Shown here: positions 35,691 through 48,127 of the stretch, one piece after another
How the letters are laid out: every line of letters begins with the position of its first letter
Numbering within the stretch: the stretch's first letter is position 1
NCBI GenBank assembly: GCA_963931925.1
Contig: OZ007572.1
Coordinates: 28,939,909-29,003,908 of the forward strand
Reading direction: 5' to 3'
Source of the DNA: Onchidella celtica
Lineage: Eukaryota > Mollusca > Gastropoda > Systellommatophora > Onchidiidae
DNA length: 64,000 nt
The notes under the pieces: generated by a model
Database searches by the model: none
What the model was told of the DNA's origin: nothing
The model's input: only the letters and a program-made list of their open reading frames with translations
Program-made: the position numbers and the translations under genes

Positions 35691-35892
35691 GTCCTCACTA
35701 AAACCCATCAACATCCCTTAGACCTTCTGGTCTGAGTTATAATGCAGTCTGTCTGAAAAAACAACAACAACAACACCAACTGTTACATGTGGTCTGCCAT
35801 CTGGCCATTTTGTCAGCTGGTCTTCCCCTCCCTATGACTCGCTGCCGCTCACCCGGGAGTTCACAAAAAAAGAAAAAAAAAAGGTGAGGGGG

Positions 35893-36466
35893 TATCGCGA
35901 CCTTCTTAAGTTTTTCCAGCTGATCAAACTTTTTCACAGTTCTCATTTATTTTAATTAACTCCTTATTTTGTATTTTTTGTACTTTGTATTTTGTACTTT
36001 TTCTTTAATCCCATTTGGGAAATTTGCCTTAGTGTCACTGCAGGGCAGTTGCAACGGGTGTAGTGGTAGGGGTGAATTTTATTTCATTTTGCTCGGGCAG
36101 CGGCCCGTTCGGCCTACTCATCTCGATTTCTAGCTGCCAAAGTATTTTTAACGTGCACAACGTGCACACAAACCCTCCGAGTTTTTCGTCCTTGTCCGAG
36201 AAGTCTAGGTGCTCGATCCTATCTACCAAAGGATCAGGGACAGGAAAATAATAAATGAGAAAAATCCCCAAATTCAAAAATGCCTGCACCAACTGGGATT
36301 CGAACCCTGTACCTTCGGCATTAAAGACGAGCACCTTGCTTCTAGACCACCGTGTTCCCAATCATAATGATAATGATCATAATATTAAAGCCGCAAATAC
36401 TTAACATCCGATTTCTCAGTTGTGCAAATTGTGGACCTGGAACAAACAAGAACTAAGTTCGCAGTA
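35893..36466. mobile_element. M1-family TIR element interrupted by a SINE
   Basis: The right half (36361-36466) matches the M1 copy at 39442-39692: CATAATATTAAAGCCGCA, TTTCTCAGTTGTGCAAA, then the end GAACAAACAAGAACTAAGTT. The left half (35893-35967) carries TTTTTCACAGTTCTCATTTA and AACTCCTTAT, which in the other copies run straight into CATAATA. The SINE at 35968-36360 sits exactly at that point, so it inserted into a pre-existing M1 element. Confidence 0.7.
35968..36360 (-). mobile_element. tRNA-derived SINE, full-length copy
   Basis: On the minus strand it starts TGGGAACACGGTGGTCTAGA (tRNA-like head with A-box position) and contains a perfect polymerase III B box, GGGTTCGAATCCC. The body is shared with 63645-64000 (TTTTTCTCAT, CCCTGATCCT, CGTGCACGTTAAA-like block, TTGGCAG), and the conserved tail GGCAAATTTCCCAAATGGGA, ending in TACAAA-type repeats, is shared with 51419-51604. 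Frames across it are not coding. Confidence 0.88.
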
Positions 36467-38156
36467 TTTCCGTCAGGAAATTAGAGATTTCAGGGCTTTG
36501 GGGTTTGGGGGGAGGGACTGATACCCAAGGTCGTTGAAATAATGCACGTTACAATGAACATGCAGTGTGAAAGTACAAAATTGCTTTTAGTTTTGCTGTA
36601 TTCCAGATTGTGCACGATAATTTTTCCTCTGTCTCCCTCTTCTATTTAATTCTATCAACTAACCCGGATTGCCCCATCAAGGCTACTGAGTCCAATTTTT
36701 TCTTTTTTCTTGAGGATTTTTTTTGGGGGAGGGGGGGGGGAACTACAGCTGCGACTGCAGCTTAAAAGCTCCTGTTAACAGTCTGACAGATTCAATAATG
36801 ATGAAGGAATTTTTCTGAAATGAGATGTGCATGTGTGATTGTTCGATCCTCGTTTTGCTGCAATTTCTATTATCCAGAATTTCAGCTTGGCTGGCTTTGT
36901 TATTGAAAATGTCCATCGATCACAATCCTAACAGAAAACAGGAGATTAGCTTGGACGAAAGCAAACAAAGCAAAGAACAGGAGGGAAAAAAATGTTAGAG
37001 ATGCAAATCAAATCCATCCAAACAAAATGGCCTGTCTTTATGATAATTTACTGTCGTCCATCTCAGACATTGGCGTATCAATGATTTTGATGGTTTTCAA
37101 TTTTAACCAACATATCACTGCTCGTGGTGAGAACTATATCCGCACAAATTGACGAACCATACCTCTACTGGTTTTGAAGTTACAGGCAGAAACGTTCATG
37201 CCACACCCAAGAAATAATAAAAGCGATGAAAACTTTGAAATATTCCCTTGTAAAATGAGGAAACTGTTGATACGCCAGTACGTTAGATAGACAGCTTTTC
37301 GAGTGTCCTAATTTTTGAGGGTGAGATGGGGAAGGATTGGTGGGGGGGGGGGGGGTATTCGAGGAATTTCGGGTAGGGTTGTGTTTTTTTTTGGGGGGGG
37401 GGGTGTTCAAAACTGAATGCAATACATTGTAAATATAAACTGGACCTGTGAATTTTTTAAATAATTGCTATAGAATTTGTTTTCCAGGGGATTCCTTAAA
37501 AAAATCCCCGTGTGTTTCTGGGTGGGCTTGGCTGCAGGTTGCTTTCGGTGTTTATGCAAAGGAATGCAATGCATTGTAAATAATATACATGTACTAGATA
37601 ATGTGAATATCAATTACTATATAAAAATATAAGTTTTCTGGGTTGGCGTTGTTTGCTTGAAAGTTTCCCTGTGTGTGTTTGTACATGTGCTGTGAAAATC
37701 AGTACTTTCTTTCGTATTACGACGATGATGATGATGATAATGCTGATGATGATCATGATGAAGATGGTGATGATGTGTCCATTAAAAACTACACGTATAA
37801 TACATGATATGCCTGTCCCCAAAAATCTGGATCTATTTTGCCAACAGAAACTACATTTCATGTTCTTGGTAAACAAATCATCCGCTGTTATCAGCGCCAG
37901 ATTGTCAGTTATTATGTCATGGAAATCCACAACAACTTCAAATTATGCTCAATAACACACAAGTATTATTCTTGTTATATCTCGTAATTATCGCCTGTCT
38001 TTGTGTACACAAAGACAGAAATAATGAAGTGTTTACTAGCGCCTAAACTGCCCGACAGGACCAGATGCTCCTGGAGACAGGCTGTACACGACAACCTCTC
38101 GCCCTCGATATGTGAGTCGCTCTCAAGAGTTAGATCAGAACATGTGCTGGGCGCTT

Positions 38157-38990
38157 CTTGTGGGGTCTCCTTCTATCCTAGCATTCTGTAATATTCTGTC
38201 TATCATCTTACCTTTTTTTCCTGGTGCAATATGACCGTTATCGTTATCCAAACTTAAACTCCAGGGATAAAAAGAAGCGAGTGGTTGGCTGGGCCTTCCG
38301 ATGGATGCTCCTTCTGTCCCACCATTCTGTTACATTCCGTCTACCGTCTTACTTTTTTCCTACTGCAATATGACCGTTATCATGTTGATGTGCTTTCTTC
38401 AAACTTAAACTCAAGAGATAGAAAGAAGCGAGTGGTTGGCTGGGCCTTCCGGCGTAGTCTCCCTCTGTCCTACCATTCTGTTACATTCCGTCTACAGTCT
38501 TACTTTTTTCCTACTGCAATATGACCAGTATCGTGTTCACGTGCTTTCTTCAAACTTGAAACTATTACTCAAGAGATAGAAAGACTGAGTGGTTGGTGGG
38601 CGCCTCTGGTAGTCTCCTTCTGTCCTACCATTCTGTTATATTCTATCTACCATCTTACTTTTTTCCCAGTGCAGTATGACCGTTATCGTGTTGATGTGCT
38701 TTCTCCAAGCGTTAACTCAAGAGAAAGAAAGAATCAAGTGGTTGTCGGGGTTATGTTACATCCGTCTACCATCTTACTTTTTTCCTACTGCAATATGACC
38801 AGTATCGTGTTTGTGCTTTCTCCAAACTTCAAACTATTACTCAAGAGATAGAAAAGAGCGAGTGGTTGGTGGGCGCCTCTGATAGTCTCCTTCTGTCCTA
38901 CCATTCTGTTACACATTCTGTCTACCATTTTACTTTTGATGACCATTATCGTCAGTATTATATTGACGTGTTTTCTCCAAACTCAAAATT
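38157..38990 (+). repeat. tandem array of about 150-bp units
   Basis: Six units, one shortened, each with CCATTCTGTTACATTC, TACTTTTTTCCTACTGCAAT, ATGACCGTTATCGTGTT, AACTCAAGAGATAGAAAG and GTGGTTGG in that order. The CATTCT starts near 38182, 38323, 38474, 38629 and 38902 give spacings of 141-155 bp; the unit near 38750 lacks about 35 bp. Divergence between units suggests an old local satellite. Short frames here are not coding. Confidence 0.9.
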
Positions 38991-39441
38991 CAAACCCAAG
39001 ACATAGACAGGACAAATTATCTCCTCTCTTTCCGGTCCGTTCTTCCTCCTGAGTCTCCCGAGAGATTCATACCGTAAGTGAATTTTGGTTTTTTGTAGTG
39101 TGTCCTTCCTACATAACTGAAATATTGTTGTGTCTAGAGAACGCACTTGAATCCTAAACTGCCTCCTTTCGGGAGAAAAAAGTTGTTTTTGTTTTTCCAT
39201 TTAGAGATTCCGGACACCATTTTTTCATTTGTTTCACGTTAATTAACTATTTTCACTTTATCTTATTAAACGATTTTTGTAAACAGCCTAGGCTGATAAC
39301 AATGGAAACCCACCCGGAATCTCCGTACTGATAATGATGGGCTCAGAACAGTTGGGCATATTAATAATAAGATCATTAACACTCGAACTGGCTCACAGGA
39401 TCAGGGGAAATTTTACATTCCGTGATCTGAAGCCACACATA

Positions 39442-39692
39442 ATGCGAGCTTAGTTCTTGTTTATTCTATCTCCATTTTCTGAAAAACTGGAAATCTCTTT
39501 GTATGTAGAAGCGGTATGACAAGCGCACAATTTGTCACTTGTTTTAAATGCGTTGTGGCACTTGCCAGGCTGTTTCACAGTTCCATTTTATTCTAACTCC
39601 TTATCATAATACTAAAGCCGCACAACATTTAACGTCGAATCTCTCAGTTGTGCAAAAAGTGGAGTTGGAACAAAGAAAAACTAAGGTCCCAG
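39442..39692. mobile_element. small TIR element, family M1, copy B
   Basis: Best-preserved copy: left GCGAGCTTAGTTCTTGTTTA, right (inverted) GGGACCTTAGTTTTTCTTTG, with matching continuations CTCCATTTTC and CAACTCCACTTTTT. It is about 251 bp with no coding capacity. Shares TTCTAACTCCTTATCA and TCTCAGTTGTGCAAAA with the other copies. Confidence 0.7.
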
Positions 39693-40798
39693 TAACTGTA
39701 TCGTATAGGAGTTCTGTGACAAAGATGACAACCCGCTCAAGGCGATGTCAGTGGAGCTCCCAGGTCTCCATTAAACAATGCATTCGCATGGCCAGATAAA
39801 ACATTATTTTGAACTTGTCGTTCATGGACGCTCGAGATCTCCTTTCCCCCATACACTGTGCAGATAATTCATTGGAAACCCCATCTTTCAGCATTTAATT
39901 TGTCACAACTGGAAATTTGACCCAACTGCACTTTTTTTTAACAAAGAGGTTTCGGGTTTCGTGGATACGTGTGGCACTGCAGCGTTGAGCTACACCCACT
40001 ATAAAAGAAAACACAGACAAGTTATCGGTGCTCTATAATAATGTGGGTGTCCATGTGTGAGATGAAATTATAAGAAAAACTATTCAAAAGTAAGCCTTTT
40101 CCCCTCTCCTAATTTGCTTGGAACTACTTAGGTTTCCATGCACGTTTTTTTTTTTCTTATAGGATATCTTAAAGAAATAAATACTTGCATATATATGTCA
40201 TAATTCTATTTCGAAATACAGTTCTTCTTTGGACATTTAGAATAGAGATATCTTCTTCATATTCATTTCCTTCAGTAAAGGTCAGTCAGGATTATAATAA
40301 TGTGGTAATAATCTTCGCCGAAGTCATTCAATTATGTTACCTGACAAAAAGCTCACAAATTCATACACGTGTTCCTACGTGATATCTTGTCTCCCGGTTT
40401 CACTGCTCATATCGAATTTCTAATATGGGTTCAAAAACCAAATGGATAATTTTAAAAGCAAAAATATTCATGAAACTTAATCATCAGACCTTAATCTATT
40501 CATTGAAAAATCAATTAGACCAAGAGGCAAAGACATTACCACAATATCAAATGATAGGGCAATGATAACACTTGAAATAACGACGACAGAAGATTAGATT
40601 TGTTCTTTTTCTGTCCTATTGTCACCATAATTAAATATTTCATGAGTAGCCTATTGTGCTTTACATATCAATATGAATTTCAAACCACATATTTCACATA
40701 TAAATCATATAGGCCTATTTCACAAACAATTATATTTCAATCCATTATTTTCACGCATTCAAAATCATAATAATTTTTTAAAATCTGATCGAATATAA

Positions 40799-41195
40799 GG
40801 GGCCATCCATAAATTACATACGTTAGATTTAGGCGATCTCCCCCCCCCCCCCCTTATACGTATTTCATATATTTGGCTTCACCACACCCCCCTCCCCTCC
40901 TTATACGAGCGTACGGCCATTAAAGTGTTGCATGTCCATGATAAAGCCTTGATATTTTGAAACTTGATACGCATTATTTGACCGACTCACTGGAAACATA
41001 GCCTGGTATTTGATACCGTCTTGCAATTCTTTGTTGAAAAAGAAAATTTAAATAAACCAAACTGTTTACATCATTACCGTAACTAAAAAGCGTACGTACG
41101 CTTCACAGACCCCCACCCCTAAATGTACGCTTTTCGAAAGCTGTGGGCAACACCCCCCCCCCCCTCTGGGCGTATGCTCCTCATGGACAGCTCCC
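40799..41195. mobile_element. small TIR element, family M3, copy 1
   Basis: Left end GGGGCCATCCATAAATTACA; right end, inverted, GGGAGCTGTCCATGAGGAGC. The interior has poly-C runs, GCATGTCCATGATAAAGCCT and AAAAGCGTACGTACGCTTC, which recur in the M3-related pieces at 52478-52795 and 55284-55635. Ends of the GGGGCCATCCATAAATTACGT type are widespread among animal MITEs. No coding capacity. Confidence 0.75.
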
Positions 41196-41571
41196 ACCAA
41201 CCTGGATCTGCACGCGTTCTCCAGAAATGCACGAGGAAACCTGTCCATCCACATGAGGAATAAACGGAGCTCTTCAATTGCTCAGGACTTATGCATTTGC
41301 ACCTGTCACTCGAACTTGTAGACACCAGTGCTCTTCGTGTCTGTTTACTCCTACGCTCTTTTTGTTTTTGGGTCACGTGATCCAGAAAAACGTATTATAT
41401 ATAAGACAAGATTTTAATCAGGGTCACATGGCCTGCGAGTGCAGGCTCCGACTGTTCAACTAGTATCTTGTCAAAAATGATGGGAGCTGAATTAAATTAT
41501 ACACAAGTTTACTTAATACCATACATTTAGTGTCTATAAATCCTTTGTCACTCTTCAACGCTTCATATCAG

Positions 41572-41780
41572 GGCCATCTGTAAAGTACGTATGATTTGGG
41601 GGGGGGGGGTCTGCGGAGAGCGTTCGTAACGTAAGGCTTATGATAAGGAGTGAAAACCGTAACTTAAACATGTACGTGGGCTTCACAAAACTCTCCCCCT
41701 CCTTCCTTCATGTATGGGTTTCACACCCTCGGATCAACTCATCTATCCCTTCGGAACATACGTAATTTATGGACGGCCCC
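41572..41780. mobile_element. small TIR element, family M3, short copy
   Basis: Left GGGCCATCTGTAAAGTACGT and right, inverted, GGGGCCGTCCATAAATTACG, a near-canonical family end. It has a poly-G run and CGTACGTGGGCTTCACAAAA-like interior. 209 bp; it lies 376 bp from the previous copy. Confidence 0.75.
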
Positions 41781-42404
41781 ACGTACCATTCACACATTAC
41801 ACGCTCTCCATTTCTCAGAGACACACTCAGACACCTTCATCTCTGAAACACCGCAAGTGAATGAATTGAATGTGAATGAACAGTGAATGAATGACTTCAA
41901 TCTCATCCAAGGCGATGTTTCGGATTAAGCGGGGTTTCAGAGACCCCCGGACCTTAGCCACTCTCACATCACTGTTGTGTTTATGTATAATATTACGGTA
42001 AAGAAATACATGGCTGGTGTACGTCCAAACGGATCATCAACTCGCCCCAAGCTCTGTCGTGGGTGAACAGGGTACAGAAACAGCGTATCTACCTACTCGC
42101 TGAACTTTGTGTTGTTTTTTTTTTGTACTTGGTTAACTTTTATAAGCCTATTAATTTGTCAATAGTAAAGACAATAATTAAAAAAAAAAAAAACGAAAAA
42201 CAAATTAAATAACTTATTAAAACTAAGCTAGAAACATATATAAAACTTCTTGCAAGTAAAATAAATAAATAAATAAATGAATAAACAGATGAATAAAGAA
42301 ATAGATAAAGAAATAAATAAATGACATAGTATCTTCACCCAGACAGAGCGTGCGAGTCATAACTCGTTTCGGCGTACAGCGTCACGGGTTCTAATATGTC
42401 CTAC

Positions 42405-42467
42405 CTTTCCGAGACCTTGGTGAGCATGACCGATCTTGACCACCACTGGGAACTTGGGCGTGATGAG
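42405..42467 (-). CDS. Syn: synapsin exon, glycine-rich phosphate loop
   Basis: Minus-strand exon of 63 bp (21 codons, phase 0 to 0) encoding LITPKFPVVVKIGHAHQGLG plus a final K. It follows in frame from the NHKEM end of the 61213-61302 exon. VVVKxGHAHxGxGK is the most recognisable synapsin signature: the first lysine corresponds to rat K269 and the last to K279, flanking the flexible nucleotide-binding loop of the ATP-grasp fold. The usual serine of HAHSG is glutamine here. Acceptor TATGTCCACAG and donor AAG|GTAGGA frame it. It is too short to stand out as an open frame and was found by reading the translated minus strand. Introns of 18.7 kb and 8.1 kb flank it. Confidence 0.95.
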
Positions 42468-43373
42468 CTGTGGACATACAACACTAGGTAAGGGTGAGTA
42501 ATAGATAAAGCTGGTCTTAATTGATGCAATAATCAGTCAATCGATCAATGAATGTACTAATCCGTGCGTGGAATGATAGTTAAAAAGAAAGAATGAAATG
42601 AAAGATATTGTGTCTAATGAATGAATGAATGTTTGACTATTAGAGGGGCAGTGGGGTAAAATCAAGAAATTTTTAGTTACACCATTTACTGTGAAATAAT
42701 AATAATAATAATTTTTTAAAAATAAAGTAATAAAAATAATAATGTAATAACAATGACAATAATTTAATAATAATATAATGATAATAACAACAACAAAAAT
42801 AATAAATACAAACATAGATTAAAAAAAAAAAAAAAATCAATAAATAAATTTAACATAATAGCCTTTATTAATAACTGTCAAAAAAAATCAAGCTGAATGC
42901 TGGAGTACCCAAACGTAGTTAAAACATAAATCAAATCTTGCTTTGAACGATACGTGAATTACACTTAAGAATGGATTAACCTTGTGTGCCAAGCAAACTG
43001 AAACACAGATTTTCACCATTAGAAGCAGCATTTATAGTTAAATCTGTGCTCTCTATCAATGCAGTGCAGTATATTCATTCCAGAAGGTGGGGAAGTGGGT
43101 GGTAGGTGGATTGTTTTTGAAGAACATTCAATATTATAGTGCGGAATGTGTTTTACAGAGCATTCAGGAGAAATAAGAAAAAAAATCAATGACCCTGCAC
43201 TTCAGTTTCCCAGTTTTGAGGCAAGGAAATGAATCTAAATTTCTCATCTCTACTGTGCCTTGCTACGGAAAAAGACCGTACTTGCCAAATTAGGTCAAAT
43301 TCATTTTTTACTACCATTTTATGTAATATATTACCCTCTGTTTTTCGATCTGGGTTATAATTTTGTACGACTT

Positions 43374-43698
43374 AAGCTGGTTTTCATGTGTGTGGAAACG
43401 GAAACGGCGACGGAAACGTCAAAAACCCTTCAAGTAGTGATATAGAAGGAATTTTTTCGTGTGTAACGAAACGCCGTTTTCGTACACAAGGAAACACTCT
43501 TTCTTTTTACTACTTGATAAAGCTGGGTTTTCATGTGTACGGAAACGGAAACGTGAAAAAAAAAACTTCGTGGAGAGATAGAAAGAAAGTTTTCATTTTA
43601 CGCAAACGCCGTTTTCTTACACATGGAAAAACTCTTTCTTTTCACTGCTTGACGGATTTATGATATTTCCGTTCCCGTACACATGAACACACAGCGTT
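43374..43698. mobile_element. M6-family TIR element with internal tandem duplication
   Basis: Starts AAGCTGGTTTTCATGTGTGT followed by GGAAACGGAAACGG. A second start, AAGCTGGGTTTTCATGTGTA, lies at 43519, and the far end carries the inverse (CCGTTCCCGTACACATGAAC). The first 145 bp, including AAACGCCGTTTTCxTACACA and ACTCTTTCTTTT, is repeated in the second part. The GGAAAC repeats make the ends strongly self-complementary. Confidence 0.68.
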
Positions 43699-44649
43699 AT
43701 GGTGTCTTTTGGTCATCACAAATGGAGATTGAACAAAAAATAAAGTGGAGCAAAACATGAAATGTTTTTTAACGTGTCTTGTAAAACTTTAGTTTGGGCG
43801 TATAGAGTCTTTTTCTATAACACTACAGTACTATATAGATCTAGTATCATTAACCAAAATGCGACATTTTGATAGGCCGTCTTTACACACAGATTCGGCA
43901 CTCGTGATTACCTACTACATGTATGTAAACACTTTAGACAGGCTGATTCTACACAGAGAATGGGCATTCATGATTCTCACTGGAGCTAATAAAGACTTCA
44001 GGAGGGCTGCCTTGAATCGTTGAAAAATTACCTTAGTAATGTGTTCTGATCTTATCTCCCATGAAAAAGAAATGACAGAATAATGTTAAAAAATAATAAA
44101 TCGAAGGAACTCTCTCCAAACTGTAAGTAATCGTTTTCCGCCATGGCTAAACCCACTACCTGACCAAGTTTCGCAAGATCAGCAATTGGATGTAGTTTTC
44201 ATTCCACCCTCTCTTAACTTTGTACTTCCATTTCACTGGCATGATAAAGAAGTAAGAAATGTTTACTATTTTTTTAAATGAACTTTTAAATACCACTCAG
44301 TGATCCCGCACTTTGAGATGAGGACAAATATAGGATGAATAACTTTCTATCTAGTTAGTTGTCATGTTTTTGTAATTTATATTCGCACTTTTCAGCGCAT
44401 CAGCACAGTGGATTTCATAATACTTCTTTTTCGTTGGGACTATACTATGGAAATACTCTTCCAGCTCAAGACAGTTGTTAAATGTAGCTGTGGTAAAGCC
44501 CACACACCTTTTGAAACAGACTAGGTGCAGCCTGAATAAGCCGCAGTATTTGTCAGGATCGATTTGGTGACTATGGAAATCTAAGGTAAATGAATAATAA
44601 ATTGTGATATTCAGTTCGATGACCAATAGATCAATTGCTTATTTAGTAA

Positions 44650-44860
44650 TGTTGAAGTTTTAGACTCCTTTTCAGCACAATGAGGCTACAACGGAGACCA
44701 GGCTTAGGCCCCTGCAACGGTGCTGACGAGCAGTGCATTCACAAACGCAGCAAAAAAAAATAAAAAATTAGTTAGTTTAGGGCGGGATTCGAACTTATGA
44801 TTTCTTCCACCTGGAACAGGTTCTCTAACCACTAGGTCATTGCATCGACCACTGACAAGA
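44650..44860 (-). mobile_element. second type of tRNA-derived SINE
   Basis: On the minus strand a tRNA-like head reads AATGACCTAGTGGTTAGAGA (A-box region) and AAGTTCGAATCCCGCCC (B box), about 30 bases apart, followed by an A/T-rich linker and a unique tail toward 44650. It differs from the SINE family at 35968, 51419 and 63645. As no other copy is in the window, the 3' border is uncertain. Confidence 0.6.
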
Positions 44861-46243
44861 AAGTAGTTTCATAACTATTGGTACCTACAAAAGGATTTGT
44901 TTAAAATCACCAGCCCCTTTTAAAGATTCTGCACTGGCCCCTTAAAAGACTCTGCACTGCTGTGAAAACAATCTGCCATCAAAACAAAACCAAACAAAAA
45001 CCCACCGGGCAGCAAATCTCTGCGCTTTCGATGGCTAAGACGTGTCTTCCCTTCACCCTGCCCAACAACGATAAAAAACATGAACAAAATAATGCCAAAA
45101 AAGCAATAAATCTGCCCCAGACTTATCGCCTTTGCGTCAGAGTATGGGAATCATTTTTCATCCCACCCTATTCTCATTTTTCCGATGCGGGATCATAATA
45201 CAATGCATTAGACCATAAGCGAGAACCCTCACCCAGGCAGTTATCCCGTATTGATAAGTTACATAATTATTTCGCATCCCGGTGAAATACCTCTTGAAAA
45301 AAACAGACCAAAATCAATATTTGTCGATGTTTAATTACTCTCTTAATGAATATGTCAGTTGTACTGACGGTTTATTACTATTAATGCTGTGTTCGGGATA
45401 TAGAAGTTAGACCCACATACAAAGTATCGCTCATTTTCTTATCAGACTACATTATAATTACTCGTTCTCAACAGCACATAGTTGTTTGGTTTGCAAAGAC
45501 CCCCTAAAGCCATTCTGATAAAAACATCAGAATGTAAGAGTGAAGAGTCCCACAAAGCTTAACGTAACCTTAAGTGAAAGCGTAAGACGGATAGTCCTCC
45601 ACGTAATGCCCCAACTTAAGGTTACTTCTGTCATATGGAGTTTCTCACCCCCACCCACCCCCACCCCCACCCCGAGTTTTTTGTTTTTTAATTATTCAAA
45701 TAGCAACATTCGAGTGCAATTTTGTTAGTCATGCAGAAAAATGTAACATACAAAGATAAAGAAGAGATGCCTGGGATGCTCACATACATATATGTTTTAT
45801 GTACTCACGTTCATGCGGTTATTTGCTTTGCAAATAATTGGTGCTTGGATATGAAGGCATGCACACAATGACACGGTTCCCAAACTCATAAGTATTTTTA
45901 TCAACTTTACGGCAGTTCAAAGACATTTTCTGTGTCTAACTCTCTACATTTGAATGGCTGGTATTTTCAAAGTGAGACGAAGGTAATATATTGTAAGAAA
46001 TACATATGCTTTTTTAATAGGATAAATCCAGTTGATAAAGGTTGCTCCACTTAGATGTGGAACATTTGTTTGAAATGCAGTGTATACTTTCAAGTTATTG
46101 AGTGATATCTTGACCGTTTTACAAACAGGTTATCATCCCCGATTCTGAATGAAATTTCTTGTGGCTCTGTGACCATGAACGGATTTGCATTGATCTTTGA
46201 CGTTGTAATGAACTACATAGCAATGTTCACGGCAATGCCACTG

Positions 46244-46404
46244 AAGCCGCGCTTTCATGTGCACGGAAACGGAAACGGCAGAAATACACCAAGTAGTAAA
46301 AAGAAAGAGTGTTTCCATGTGGACCGTCTTTCTATTTCATTATCTAAAAGGTTTTTGGCGTTCCCGTTGCCGTTTCCATTTCTGTACACATGAAAACCCA
46401 GCTT
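46244..46404. mobile_element. small TIR element, family M6, single unit
   Basis: Left AAGCCGCGCTTTCATGTGCA and right, inverted, AAGCTGGGTTTTCATGTGTA, each followed by GGAAACGG-type repeats. 161 bp. A flanking TTAA on the right (GCTTAACAC) and at 43372 in the other copy hints at a TTAA target but is not conclusive. Confidence 0.68.
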
Positions 46405-47274
46405 AACACAAGTCTGGGAACCGCCGGTTTGTTAGATACAACATACAACACTCTGACAACGTTAATTATCTTTCAGCAAAATACACTAGCATTTGGCTCA
46501 GAGTTCATGCAAGTCAAGGTGACAAAGATAACAATCAAAATACAAAGCAGACAATACATGTAACAGCTTCCAAACCAATAGTCTCAATACAACCATTCAT
46601 TTGAAGATTATAATTATGTCACTACATCGATCACGAATGTCCGCCAGAATCATACAGCCTTTCTAGACATAAATTGTATTATATGAAATATAACTTCATA
46701 GATAATGATAGTAGATGTTTACAAATGCTCAGAAAACAATTTAAAAAAAATTAAGTTCGGCTTTGATGTTGCTCTGACATCATTATGATTACATTATGCT
46801 TACTCATCTTAAGCTTTCAGTGATTGCACTTTGTAATTGCAAGTTGATACTTAATCGTCATTCACTTTGCAACAATAGCAGAAAAACTGATTTGCCTCGG
46901 ACTTAGTCTGGAATTGAAAAGTGTTTCAGTTTAAAGCCAACGACATAGAGGAAATGAAAAACAAAACAAAAACAAATCAAACCAATTAAAAAAAAAAAAC
47001 AAACAGATTGAAACTACCGTTGCACGCATGGCACAGAAAATATACACCCTGCGACTTCCTTGGTTTGCTTTCGATTTTGTCATAATTATACTTGTCAATG
47101 TTTCTTTGCTGTGAATCACAGTAACCTTCACCACTACTTTGACCACCTGATAACAGATAATTTTTTATTTTTTTTGAGCACGCGATAGCAGATAATATTT
47201 CTGCCATTTTCAAGACCTGATATCCACAGAAAGTTATTTTAAGCGCCTTGGCAATAATCACTGATGTTGTTAAT

Positions 47275-47370
47275 TTCTCTCTCTCCCTTCTCTCTCTCTC
47301 TCTCTCTCTTGTTCCCTACCCCTCTCCCTACCCCCCTCTCTCTCTCTCTTTCGTTCCCTCCCTCCCTCTC
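47275..47370 (+). repeat. (CT)n-rich tract
   Basis: CT runs broken by GTTCCCTACCCCTCTCCCTA and similar pieces. Frames here are artefacts. Confidence 0.9.
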
Positions 47371-48078
47371 ATTCTCTTTCTCTCTTTGTGTGTCAATCCT
47401 CCTCTCACACACACATATATAAACAAAAGATTGAATCAAATGAAGAACGAATAAAACAAGAAATTCTGTAACTCAGCATTAACATGTTATAAGCATAGAA
47501 AAATGAATGACCAAAGAATATTTTAGTTCGGTTGTTTGTGACAGAGTAAAGGCCCGCAACTCGTACAAACACACGGTTATCTCCCACTGAAATTTAGAGT
47601 TCTAAAAATCACAATACTGAACGCCCCATCCCCAACTCACCCCCAACCCCCACCCTTTACTTTGTTCAGCCTTAACAGTAATCAAAAATAGTCTTTGTCT
47701 ATTTCCTCCTCTTCACTGACTCTTTTTAAGTTGAGGTCATTCCATAAAAAACGTCCATCAGAGCGCCAAATTTCAAATATACCTTCTTGTTCCTCATATT
47801 ATTATTATTGATGTCATTATCATTATTATTATTATTAAAACTGTACAGTTTAATGCAAGAGTTAATTCTGCCTTTGATCTTTTGAACCATTCCTTTCTTC
47901 CCTGAAAGTTGTACTTCAAAAGAAATATTAGCAGAGATTGAGGGTAAGAAAACGCATTTCATGTCACCGTTAAACCTTTGAGGACTTTGTCCTGGTTCTG
48001 CGCACTCTCAGCGGAATCAGACAGTCTCATATCAGTCATGTCGTGATCTTGGAAATGGAATGGAAATATGATGGCGAA

Positions 48079-48127
48079 GTGGGGGGGAGGGGGAGGGGGA
48101 GGGGGGAGGGGGGAGGGGGGGGGAGGG
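48079..48127 (+). other. G-rich tract, quadruplex-capable
   Basis: A run of G blocks of three to nine separated by single A's (GGGGGAGGGGGAGGGGGGAG) on the plus strand; the synapsin transcript strand is C-rich here. Confidence 0.75.

Larger units (their letters stand above)
34308..42404. other. 8.1-kb synapsin intron between the phosphate-loop exon and exon 3a
   Basis: Contents: hAT-like element 34627-34867; G-rich tract 35045-35101; (CT)n 35600-35690; M1 element 35893-36466 split by a SINE; tandem array 38157-38990; M1 element 39442-39692; M3 elements 40799-41195 and 41572-41780; AAAT-rich stretch 42244-42325. I see nothing in 36467-38156 beyond poly-G runs near 36729, 37343 and 37395 and a GAT repeat near 37719-37770, nor in 38991-39441, 39693-40798 and 41781-42243. 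Confidence 0.75.
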
